64,000 nucleotides of DNA from Letharia columbiana (lineage: Eukaryota > Ascomycota > Lecanoromycetes > Lecanorales > Parmeliaceae), in the NCBI RefSeq assembly GCF_014066305.1, contig NW_023501039.1, forward strand, positions 186,001-250,000, read 5' to 3'. The translations under genes were made by a program, and so were the position numbers. Shown one piece after another: positions 1-8,928 of the stretch (positions are counted from its first letter, which is position 1; each line of letters begins with the position of its first letter). Under the pieces are notes generated by a model. That model did no database searches. It was not told the DNA's origin and saw nothing but the letters and a program-made list of their open reading frames with translations.

Positions 1-897
1 AGACGGCTCTATCACCCTAGATATTCTACTCATTCCTCAGGGCCTACTCACTTTGCAGGGACTGTGAGGGCCTCACAAACCTTGGTTTGCAGCTCAGGAC
101 GTTCCAGAAGTGGCGCATTCGACAGACACAACAGGCTTAGGCCGTCTCTCAACGCAACAAGCCCCTCAAGGAATGCGACCGTTGCCATAACGGTACCGCT
201 CCCCAGCATGCCAAAAAGTCGATTGGCATTCCGACAAGCCTAATTGCAAAAGCCAGAGCCCATGTGAGGATCATTGATGGACGACCTTTGAAGGCTCTCC
301 GATACCTCGATTCATACCCTGGACTATCAGCCAATGCACTAGTCTGGCACCGGCACATCAAATGATGGGACACTGAAGGTACGAACAAGAGCCATCAGAC
401 TGCCGCCGATGAGAATGATTTTGAAAACGTGGCTTCTCCAACGGGAAGAAGCTGCGAGGGTTAGAGATTGGGATCCGCAGCTCAGCTTCACGGGTGAGGA
501 CCCAGACGCGTAGACGCTGCGAGATGGTGCGACGAGGTTATTGGAGAGTGGATTTGCGAGTACGATTGCGTATGATAAGAAAGGGATTGAGAAGGAGCGC
601 GGGGAGAGAGTGTCGTGTTATGGGGCAGGTTTCTTATGTTTGAAAAGACTCATGCTGCGGGGAGAGAGCTATGAGGACGACAGCACATTCTCAATCATAG
701 ACAGTCTGCTTGGCCTATTTTGGTGACAAGAGATGAAAACGAAATCAAGCCATAGGGGGGATAAAAGTCGGTCAATAGCGATTGTGTCGTAGAGTCCATC
801 CCATCAAACGTGCTCTCGCATAAACACTCCGCTTTCTCCGACCACATATTTCCATCCTCCACAACCTCATCTCCGAACCAACCCACCCGCCCTCATC
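1..897. other. No supported gene upstream of ATG12
   Basis: I see no convincing gene here. The longest open stretch on the plus strand, about 229-364, has no ATG and no recognisable domain, and the reading frames on the other strand have no family resemblance either. The last 100 or so bases before 898 are strongly pyrimidine-rich on the plus strand, as is usual just upstream of ascomycete start codons, and probably belong to the ATG12 promoter and 5' leader. Confidence 0.5.
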
Positions 898-1123
898 ATG
901 CCCTCCTCACCCATCCCACCCCAATCCCCACCCATCCCCGACGAAGACCCCGAAGCCGCAGCCACCCTCCCCCTCCCCCTCTCCGCCTCCCTGATCCTCA
1001 CCTCCCTCCCCCAAGACGCCACCACCGCCCTCGCCAAAGCCCGCGACGACGTCGACGGCATCCCCTCCAAAGGTCAGTCGTCCCCGCCCTCCCATAAGCG
1101 TCCTCGAACCCGTTTACGCTTTC

Positions 1124-1157
<34 letters not shown>

Positions 1158-1586
1158 CACCCGGCTGATGCGAGCGGGTGTGCCCCGTTCATCCACAGTG
1201 ACGATCCGCTTCCAGCCCGTAGGCTCCGCGCCGCATTTGCGGCAGAAGATTTTCAGAGTCAGCGCTGCGAATCGGTTCGAGACGGTGGTGAGCTTTTTGG
1301 GGAAGAAGTTGAAGGGGATGGAGGGGGTGGATGGCGGGGGGGGGGGGGGGGGTGGGGGGGTGTTTTGCTATGTGAACAGTGTGTTTGCGCCGGGGCTGGA
1401 TGAGGGGGTGGGGGGGTTGTGGAGGGTGAGTCGCTGGTCTTTTTTGGGAGTTGTGGAGGGAGGGTGGTGGGAGGGGAAGGGAGTGGTATGAAGTTTTGGA
1501 ACCTGGGCTGATAGGATGGTTTGCAGTGCTTCAAGACGGATGATCAGCTCATCGTGGCCTATTCCATGACGCCCGCTTTTGGATGA
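898..1586 (+). CDS. ATG12: Ubiquitin-like autophagy protein Atg12
   Basis: Atg12 is the ubiquitin-like modifier that is activated by Atg7 and Atg10 and joined to Atg5; the conjugate acts with Atg16 as the E3 for Atg8 lipidation at the forming autophagosome. Predicted exons are 898-1072, 1199-1425 and 1527-1586, giving 153 residues. Exon 2 carries the start of the ubiquitin fold ([12 protein letters not shown]) and the conserved [10 protein letters not shown] stretch; exon 3 reads [19 protein letters not shown] and ends in the glycine needed for conjugation. The N-terminal 58 residues are Pro/Ser-rich and probably disordered. The start has a good context and no better upstream ATG. Two oddities: intron 1 (1073-1198) contains a GA microsatellite and happens to be a multiple of three, and a run of 17 G encodes a glycine stretch just before the conserved FCYVNS strand, where a short charged loop would be usual. 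Confidence 0.94.
1127..1156. repeat. GA dinucleotide microsatellite
   Basis: An uninterrupted run of about 15 GA units lies inside the predicted first intron of ATG12. It is likely to vary in length between strains. Because it lies in an intron, changes there should not affect the protein unless the intron is retained. Confidence 0.9.
1336..1360 (+). repeat. Homopolymer G tract in ATG12 coding exon
   Basis: Seventeen consecutive G (1336-1352), one T and seven more G (1354-1360) form most of a polyglycine coding stretch in ATG12 exon 2. Loss or gain of a single base would shift the frame just upstream of the conserved C-terminal half of the ubiquitin fold. As given, the frame is intact. Confidence 0.9.
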
Positions 1587-1859
1587 GGTCGGCAATGGGC
1601 GTGATGGTATTTGATCCTTTGCGGAAGGCATTGCATGGACGCAGGAAGCGAAAGGGTGAGTTGGTTATTTGACTTGTTCACATGGATTCATGCTCATCTA
1701 TCTAGGTGCAACACTATCTATTTCCCACAAACGCCGCAGGCATGCACGCAAATATGGTCATTGGACCGTGTAGGGAGATACCAGAAACTTGCCGAAACGC
1801 TGTGAGGTAAGCAAACGACCGACATGGGGTATATGGTATTATGAAATCAGACGGGGGCA
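1587..1859. other. Convergent 3' region between ATG12 and panB
   Basis: About 270 bases between the stop codons of two convergent genes. I see no further gene. It should hold the two 3' untranslated regions and polyadenylation sites. Confidence 0.5.
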
Positions 1860-2933
1860 TCAGATAATTCTGGATTTAACAAGGTTCTCAAATTCCGCGA
1901 ACTCTTTTGCCGGCATGGGATAGGTGTGCTCCGGAGCAGGGTATGCCCGACTCTTCACGTCGGTCTTGTAGGCTTGGATAGCTTTCATGCTCTCGCCCCA
2001 GACATCGCCGTACTGCTTGACGAACTTGGGGAGAAAGCGGCCTGGTGGGAAGTTGCCGGACATATCGACTTGGACGAGTACCTGTCCGGAGCACCCATTG
2101 CCAGCACCAATGCCGATAGTAGGGATTTTCAGCTTCTTCGTGACCAGACTCGCTACCTCAGCGGGTACAGCCTCCAGGACAACGGCGAAGCATCCGGCTG
2201 CTTGTACAGCTTCGGCATCTTCCAGAACTTTGAGGGCGCCGAGAGTTGTCTTCCCTTGGACTCGGAAGCCTCCGAGAGCGTTTTGACGCTGAGGTGTAAG
2301 ACCGATGTGGCCTAGGACTGGGATGCCAGCTCGCGTGATCCGTTCTATCGTAGGGGCCATCTCTAGGCCACCTTCGAGTTTGATGCCCTGAACTCGACCT
2401 TCTTTCACGACTCTGATTGCGGATTCGAGAGCTTGCTCGGGGGCTATTTCGTAGGAGCCCATGGGGAGGTCACCGATCTATGGAGAAGTGTGAGCACATG
2501 TGTGGAAGTCGAGGATATTTCAAGCCAACCTTACAGTGAAAGCAGCCTTGGTAGCACGTGCAACGCTCCGGCAGTGAAGTATCATCTCTTCAAGCACCAC
2601 CTCGCTTGTATCCTCCATGCCCAATGCAACCATTGCTAGGCTGTCTCCCACTAGTATTATATCCATCCCAGCATGGTCGGCGACATGAGCACTCGGGAAA
2701 TCATGGGCCGTCAACATGGTAATAGGTTCATCCTTCTTGTAGAGGGCTTGTAGTGTATTGATTGTAACCTTCTTCCTTGGTGCCGCTGGAGGAGCACCCA
2801 ACGGCGAGTGTGAGCTGTGTCGAGTCTGACAGAGTGAGATTGCGCCCGGACGAGTGGGAGCGACCGTTACAGGCAAGAATGTGGATTTCAGTGTCTTCTG
2901 AAGTGTGTGTGGACGCATGATGCGCTGAGCCAT
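1860..2933 (-). CDS. panB: 3-methyl-2-oxobutanoate hydroxymethyltransferase (PanB)
   Basis: This enzyme transfers a hydroxymethyl group from 5,10-methylene-tetrahydrofolate to 2-oxoisovalerate to make ketopantoate, the first committed step towards pantothenate and coenzyme A. Predicted exons on the minus strand are 2933-2535 and 2477-1860, with a 57-base intron, giving 338 residues. The splice joins AAFT to IGDLPMGSYEIAPEQ, which restores the family sequence. Visible hallmarks are VGDSLAMVALG at residues 95-105, the substrate-site GDLPMGSYE region, the VQGIKLEGG stretch, VLGHIGLTPQ and LEAVPAEVA. The first 45 residues are rich in Arg, Ser and Thr with few acidic residues, which suggests a mitochondrial presequence; that is inference. 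Length fits fungal PanB. It is divergent from UBC8 with about 790 bases between the start codons. Confidence 0.95.
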
Positions 2934-3721
2934 TGCTTTAACCTGGTTCTTTCGCAGAAATTTTGAATGGTATGGATAGATGAGCTCGACGAGTCGCTCG
3001 TGATGAAGATGACAGATCCATTGTTGCGGTGTTGGGCGAGCGGTTTATTAATGCTGAAGCCATGATGGTGAGTGCGTCGAAGTTTTGATACCTGTCGGTG
3101 GAATTCCTTTCATGACCCTCGGTCCTCCGGCAGAGTTTGAATTAGGCTTAGTGCTGAATGATCAGGAACCGATGGCCGCTGCTGAGCATTGAACGTAACA
3201 ATTGCGCGACTTGATACTGTTAGATACGATTCGACTTTGATTGTAGACAATTGTAGAAGTAAAGGCGTGTTTCGCGCCTGGATGGCAATCTGAACCTGCA
3301 AGCCGTCGGCGCATCTTCGGGCTTGGCATTAGCACTCCATGTGTTGGTGCCGTGAATGGCCGCCTCTTGCGGGGAGCTGCTGCGTGACCGCCCATCTAAC
3401 GTCCTTTGTGTTTCGTACTTCAACCCTCCCTCCTCTTCCAACTGGCCAATACAACATGATCTCTGAAGCTGCTACGTACTACTGTCACGCTAAAGCAAAT
3501 TGAAGAAGCTACCAGAACACCAAACATACAAGAAGTATATATTCAACGCTTTGCGGACCGCTCCAAGGCGTCTGCTCTAAGATTCTCTGCTCTCCTGAAA
3601 TACATCACACGTCATACAAAGAAGCCGCGTTCTCTTTGGTTAAAAATTAAAGAGACTGCCTGGTGGAGAACCTACACAGGACTGTCGGCTGTCCACAAAC
3701 TTTGGAAAAACAGGCGGCAGG
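2934..3721. promoter_or_regulatory. Divergent intergenic region panB / UBC8
   Basis: This stretch separates the start codons of panB (-) and UBC8 (+) and must contain both promoters. I find no reading frame with family resemblance in it. Open frames on the minus strand between about 3110 and 3441 overlap one another and look like chance. Confidence 0.5.
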
Positions 3722-4791
3722 ATGAGCAGTCCAAAGAGAAGGATCGAGACGGATGTAAGTGGGATAATAAGAGGCAGTGTTAGGTGAAGAAGACATGGGT
3801 GTGCTGATGGTGCTTTTTCTGGTGCATAGGTCATGAAGTAACCACGCTCCTCCCTTGGAAAGTGTAGCTTTGTACTGACACTCGTCTCAGGATGTATGCA
3901 ACCCTCTCCACTGCCGGCGCCGCTCCCCTCTAGTCGGCTAGATCAATAGCACAACTACTTTTTACCTGAGGCTCATCCGGTATTGCAGGTTGATGAGTGA
4001 CTATGAAGTGACTTTGGTCAACGATAACAGTGAGTGACTTGCAGTATGGTGGCGGGAGCACGAACACTAACATGAAGACAGTGTATGTCTACTACCTTTG
4101 ATAGCGGGCACGGAAATCTCTGGTGACGATCGAATGCTTATGACAATATCTACCGCAGGCAAGAGTTCTACGTCCGGTTCAAGGGGCCGGAAGAAAGTAT
4201 GTCGGACACATGAGGCATTGGTTGCCTCTGGCTTATAATGTATAGCACCGTTCAAAGGCGGCCTATGGAAGGTCCACGTAGAACTTCCAGACCAGTACCC
4301 ATACAAAAGTCCAAGCATCGGCTTTGTCAACCGCATATTCCACCCAAACATTGACGAGATGTAAGACTAATCTTCCGTCTGGAAAGGAATGTATCTCTGA
4401 TACGATTAGTTCTGGGTCTGTATGTCTCGATGTCATCAACCAGACCTGGTCTCCAATGTTTGACATGATCAACATTTTCGAAGTTTTCCTACCGCAGCTC
4501 CTACGATACCCAAATCCTACAGATCCTTTGAACGGAGAAGCGGCCGCGCTTCTGATGCGAGATCCAAAGACATATGATATCAAAGTCAAAGGTAACTTGG
4601 CCCTGTTTGGGGCTGACTGCAAACGATGGAAGAATCCTAGCTAACATGTTGGTTCAGAGTATGTCTCAAAATATGCCACCAAGGATGCCGCGGACGAAGC
4701 TGGGGAGGATGAGGATTCCGAAAGCGAGATGAGCTCGGTAGGTGAATTCGACTCTGGTGATGAAGAACCGGCGGGGCAGATGGAGGTTTGA
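3722..4791 (+). CDS. UBC8: Ubiquitin-conjugating enzyme E2, Ubc8/UBE2H type, with 3-nt and 1-nt exons
   Basis: Ubc8 is the E2 partner of the GID/CTLH ubiquitin ligase, which in yeast degrades gluconeogenic enzymes. Nine exons are predicted: 3722-3754, 3830-3837, 3891-3893 (GAT), 3989-4029, 4082 (a single T), 4159-4196, 4246-4360, 4410-4591 and 4658-4791. They total 555 bases and 184 residues. The protein starts [11 protein letters not shown], has the E2 HPN motif at 74-76, catalytic Cys85 in [12 protein letters not shown], and ends in the acidic tail usual for this family. Without the two tiny exons the frame is lost and the family residues KMLMSD and DNMQEF are missing. The introns flanking the single T have GTGAGT with CTAAC, and GTATGT, signals; the intron before GAT has a TACTGAC branch site. 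Family assignment is near certain; the tiny exons are inference from frame, splice signals and homology. Confidence 0.95.
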
Positions 4792-4996
4792 GCTCCCTCA
4801 TGCACTATAAGTAAATGATTTATGTTGTAAATGCCTTGGATTAGCATTGAATATTGAGAAGGGGGTATCTTCATGGCGAAAGCTGGAGTTATGATTCCCT
4901 TGCTGAGGTTGAACACGGCATTAGCATTGGTGGAAGCATCTCAGTTCACATTACACACAAGATCTGTTCTCTCGCGGACTTGCGCCAACTTATGCC

Positions 4997-5278
4997 CTAC
5001 GATCCGTTCCGGACATAAGCCACCTCTCCACTTTCGTCTTCGTCCTTATCTTCATCAGGTATGGAGTCCTCACTGCCAATCGTCTCACTTTGTGCACCGC
5101 CATTGGTCATGGCATTTCCCAATGGCAAGCTAGAAGGTCCATCCACAATCTCTTCGTCGCTGCTGTCTACTAGTATAGTGATCTTATGTTGTATAAAATG
5201 TCAGTAGCAGATCTACGGTCAATGATATGTACTCAGGCTTACCGTGGTGGTTGTCTGAAGATTTAGTGTTCTCTTCAT
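4997..5278 (-). CDS. Small acidic hypothetical protein, two exons
   Basis: I do not recognise this protein. A two-exon model (5278-5243 and 5182-4997, 60-base intron with GTAAGC donor, TACTGAC branch site and AAG acceptor) gives 73 residues. It starts MKRTLNLQTTT, then has an acidic, serine-rich tail with ILVDSSDEEIVDG and DEDKDEDESGE, probably disordered. The good intron and the open, compositionally biased second exon argue that it is coded. An alternative first exon starts at an upstream ATG reading MDNVDKLGL, near 5396, and would splice into the same second exon frame. It lies tail-to-tail with UBC8, about 205 bases from that stop, and upstream of the divergently placed acyltransferase. 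Confidence 0.4.
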
Positions 5279-5759
5279 GTGATGGAGTGAGTGCCGCGTG
5301 CCGGCCCAATGTTCTCGGCTGCACTTACCGGCCTAGAGGCTCGGGGAAAGGTTCCGTTCCCTTACTTTAGACCAAGCTTATCGACGTTATCCATGGCGGC
5401 CTAGCTAAAAGTGTTGGTAAGCGCGAACCAATGAGCTTTTAGAACAGAAGATTAACATCACTGGCGTCGTGGCGCCGTCACCACCGGACTCAACCTACCT
5501 TAGATATCTTTCGGTCGCGTTGTTAGTGGAAACACTGAGATGAGATGGCATCTTTAGTTACAATTACCCCTCCTGTGCTCTCATTCGAGGACAGGAATTT
5601 GGTTCTGAGATACCATAGAGGTACAGTAGGTGGCAATTGCAACTATTCTAATAGGCTACCTTTTCAATGTGAATCTCCTAATCACCAACCTCTACTTGTA
5701 CTTCCAGCACCTGACTTTCTCTTCGCCGCTTTTCCAACGGCCACTGACAGTGTTGTAAC
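5279..5759. other. Intergenic region before the acyltransferase
   Basis: About 480 bases with no supported gene apart from the possible alternative upstream exon of the small acidic gene near 5366-5396. An open frame from 5545 overlaps the start of the acyltransferase out of frame and looks like chance. The stretch from about 5690 is pyrimidine-rich and probably forms the acyltransferase leader. Confidence 0.4.
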
Positions 5760-7172
5760 ATGGGGAGCATAGCCGATAACCTGGGCTTAGGAGAGCCCAG
5801 AGTCTCTGCTCTTGAGCAGTCATGTCCGCCATATTGGAATCGCAGCCTCTACTGCTTTAAGCTCCCATCTGATTACAAGAAAGAGGAGATTACAGGCATT
5901 CTCCGTGAAGGTCTCAAAGCGACCTTTTCAGATCTGCCTGTCTTGACAGGGCAACTGGTACCGGTCGATGATGAGAAGCAGCCAGGGAAGAAAGATGTCG
6001 TTCCAGGAGGCAATGAGGAGCTCTTCGTCAAGGATCTTACATCATCGTCCTTGGACTACGACAATCTCAAAGCTAATCGGTTTCCACTCTCAACATTTGA
6101 CGATGAAACTTTCTGGGCGACTCCTTGTATGCCAGCTCCGGGAGAGAAGTGCCCAGTCTTTGCGGCGCAAGCCAACTTCATTAAAGGGGGCTGGCTGCTC
6201 GGGATATCCTTTTGGCATTTGATCATGGATGGTACTGCACTGGCGACAGCTCTACGAGTACTAGCACAGAATTGCCTGCTCGTCCAGAATCCTAGTAGTC
6301 AGAGTCAAGCCGGTTCTAAGCTTTCTGGCGACATCTACAACAAATTGAGGCTGCACAAGAGCGGTCCAGAATACAGAGGCCTACTCTCAGACCATCCCGA
6401 ATATGTTTTCCTCCCCGAGCTACCAACGGGCCCACCGCCATTTGCGACAATTCCTCTCAAGGTGGAAGTCTTTCACATCTCTCCTGCTTCTCTTAAAGCT
6501 CTAAAAGCGGCCGCTACACCGGTCGTTGAGACGGAGACTCATGCAAAGGAGCCCATGTGGGTGTCCACCAACGACGCTGTAAGCGCTCTCATCTGGCGAT
6601 CGCTCATGGTAGTCACCTACGAAGGGACTGAATACAAAGACGAACCATTGTCCTGCTGCCAAGTCGCTGTGAACGGCCGCCCGAAGATGGAGCCCCCTCT
6701 GCCTCCCGACTACTTCGGTTGTGCTTTGAGCTTTGCCACGAACTACCTCCCAATCAGCAGTATCTTAGTTCCTGGTAGCCTTTCAACAATGGCACTTATG
6801 ATCCGCCAATCAATCATGAAAGTCACAGCACCCTACATTGACTCCCTCATAGCAACGATTCATAATGTCCCCGATTATCGGCGATTTGTTCCTCGTAGTT
6901 TTGTCGATTTACTGGGCCGTGATACTGTCCAGACCTCTTGGTCTGCGTTTCCGCTCTATGCTTGTGACTGGGGACAAGCACTGGGAGGGAAGTGCGAGAG
7001 AGTCAGGGCGCCAAAGCTGGGTATGTTCAATGGGCTGCAGACTATCCTACCCGCACTGCCTGAGAGTCAGGGAGGTGGCTTTGAAGTCATGATTGGGTTA
7101 GAGCCCCACGTGATGGAGAAGTTGAAGACGGATCCAGTGTGGAGCGAATATTGCAAGCCCATCGAAAATTGA
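5760..7172 (+). CDS. HxxxD-type acyltransferase (transferase family, BAHD/Tri3-like)
   Basis: A 470-residue single-exon protein of the CoA-dependent acyltransferase family (Pfam Transferase type). Such fungal enzymes move acetyl or larger acyl groups from CoA to hydroxyl or amino groups of secondary metabolites, often in the cytosol. The catalytic HxxxD motif is FWHLIMDG, with His153 and Asp157, in the middle of the N-terminal half. The second family motif, normally DFGWG, appears as ACDWGQALGG at about 402-410. The stretch VSTNDAVSALIWRS at 268-281 is also characteristic. Length is normal and there is no signal peptide. The substrate cannot be told from sequence. No polyketide synthase, peptide synthetase or P450 lies beside it, so it is not visibly part of a metabolite cluster here. 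Confidence 0.9.
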   Translation: MGSIADNLGLGEPRVSALEQSCPPYWNRSLYCFKLPSDYKKEEITGILREGLKATFSDLPVLTGQLVPVDDEKQPGKKDVVPGGNEELFVKDLTSSSLDYDNLKANRFPLSTFDDETFWATPCMPAPGEKCPVFAAQANFIKGGWLLGISFWHLIMDGTALATALRVLAQNCLLVQNPSSQSQAGSKLSGDIYNKLRLHKSGPEYRGLLSDHPEYVFLPELPTGPPPFATIPLKVEVFHISPASLKALKAAATPVVETETHAKEPMWVSTNDAVSALIWRSLMVVTYEGTEYKDEPLSCCQVAVNGRPKMEPPLPPDYFGCALSFATNYLPISSILVPGSLSTMALMIRQSIMKVTAPYIDSLIATIHNVPDYRRFVPRSFVDLLGRDTVQTSWSAFPLYACDWGQALGGKCERVRAPKLGMFNGLQTILPALPESQGGGFEVMIGLEPHVMEKLKTDPVWSEYCKPIEN

Positions 7173-8928
7173 GAAATGGCAGCCATCCGTTTGGATGCTG
7201 GGTTGGGTCTAGATCTGATCATTTTGAGGTTTGTGTATATGCTGTTTTTTATGGACATAAAAGACGCAAATATAGTTGAAACTATCACGCACATTGTAAA
7301 TAAAGCTCTCTGCTTCTTGTCTTTGCCCTCCGACATTCTGCGCGACGCCAACCACATCTCATAAACGCTTTTTGGCTAAGAACAATGTCAACATTTTTAA
7401 AAAGCTCGACCCTTCCCTCGCTTTCCATCGGCTTCAATACCCCACATCAAACAGAAACAACTTCTTTACCCACACCATGGGTTACCACGTTGAATTTTGA
7501 CAAGGTAAGCTTCTTCAATCTAAAATGATCCCTTATTGGACCCTGTTGGAGACCTACTACAAGTTTTCGCGGAACTGTGCTGTTTCCCGACGTTACAGGG
7601 GATCTTGTCAAGCTAATTGGGTGTCTCTGAATCAGCAGCAAGCATGCCCACCACACAATTTAAGGTGGACTTCCTAATGTTCCGCGACACCCTGACCGAA
7701 TTGGAACGTTTAGTAGATGTTTGGGGTAACTTGTTCAACGTGGGTAAAAGCATGACCATTATCGAAGAGGGTATCGTCTATGGGGTGAAACGCCTCATTG
7801 AATATGACGTGAATATATCTCCGAATTGAGCTCGAGCGTCTCGTAATAATAGAATCAAAGACCGTATTCAAGAGTCAAACACAACATCATACTAGGCTCG
7901 TCGGCGGACGGATATTCGACGAGATGATCCACTCGAACACAGATTTTATCAAGAAGAATCCTTTCCGTCGATTCAGTAGCAGAGATGGCGTCGAACCAAT
8001 GGCAGCCTTGGAGCATCTCGCATAGGTACAAAGAAGTTTTCTTCAGGCGGCATGGACGATCTTCTGGTCTGCAAGATGAAGGAGGTTGTATATAACCCCA
8101 AACCAAACGCAAGTCCTAGAAACCATTCTGTCATACGGTGACGATATCACTAATACGTTGCAACCTTCTGCCGAATCCACCATGGCCTCTTCAACCAACG
8201 TCGTGGCAGCTCCCATCTACGTAAGTCCACAATTTTCACGCTTTGCAGGAATCCTTGTTGACAGAGTACCTTATGCTTCTCCAAATGGAGAGAGCTCCAA
8301 CCACGACCTACCTAAGGAGTGCGAAGCGTCAAAGACGACAGCAAAATTCGTGTCAAGCCTGTCGTCGTAGCTTCAGAACCAACCAGGACAAGGTCCACGC
8401 GGAAGATGACGATGGCTCTACTACTGTCAGGGGAGAGCTCACTCCAACTCCAACCATCATGTCTGAACACCCAGACTCCACGGATGGATGAGAGCTACGC
8501 AAGAGAGCTCACTCCAACTTCCAGAGGATAAAATTAAGGAAAGGAAGGCTGATATCGAAGAGACTCGTTGAAGTCCATTTTTGCAGGACGAGTCTATTGA
8601 ATTGGCGCTTGGACCGAGATCAGATGTACCTAGCACATGAAGAGAAATTTTTCTCGACTAGATCACAGTTTTTTTTGGTGGTCAAACGGATGCAATTGTG
8701 ACCGAATGTTGTAGTCAATAATTGGCATTCAGTACGCCGGATTTAGCATCAGTTCCATCTTATGTCCGTGTAGTCAATACAAACAATGATTCTTCGAGCT
8801 TCACTTTCGGATTCTTTGAGCGCACATCCAACCACGCGGCCGCTTTCTCTTGAGCCCACAGTTTGTTCTGGATGAATCACAGAATGACTCCGCAAAATCA
8901 CTCAATACTGTCAGAGATCTTTTAAACC
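7173..8928. other. Stretch of small and possibly broken reading frames
   Basis: No confident gene. Three plus-strand pieces look more gene-like than chance. First, 7385-7504 encodes 40 residues starting MSTFLKSSTLPSL and runs into a GTAAGC donor. Second, 7644-7829 encodes 61 residues starting MPTTQFKVDFLMFRDTL. Third, a frame to 8491 contains NSCQACRRSFRTNQ and follows a possible exon at 8182-8220 that ends at a GTAAGT donor, but the nearest acceptor would make an intron of only 28 bases. They do not join into one clean model, so this may be a decayed gene or two very small ones. A 17-base segment, gagagctcactccaact, occurs twice at about 8435 and 8504. Confidence 0.3.

Noticed and set aside
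898..1491. Unspliced 197-residue reading of ATG12
   Set aside because: It reads through a GA-rich intron and ends before the conserved C-terminal [19 protein letters not shown], which needs the second intron removed.
3838..3988. Single 151-base intron in UBC8 without the GAT exon
   Set aside because: It would delete the family residue Met15 (giving KLMSD in place of KMLMSD); the internal TACTGAC, CAG and GTATGC signals support two introns.
4030..4158. Single 129-base intron in UBC8 without the T exon
   Set aside because: It leaves the frame shifted by one base and loses the MQEFYVRF reading; the CTAAC/ACAG and GTATGT signals around T4082 support two introns.
5545..5772. Reading frame overlapping the acyltransferase start
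   Set aside because: It overlaps out of frame, has no domain and probably lies in the 5' leader.
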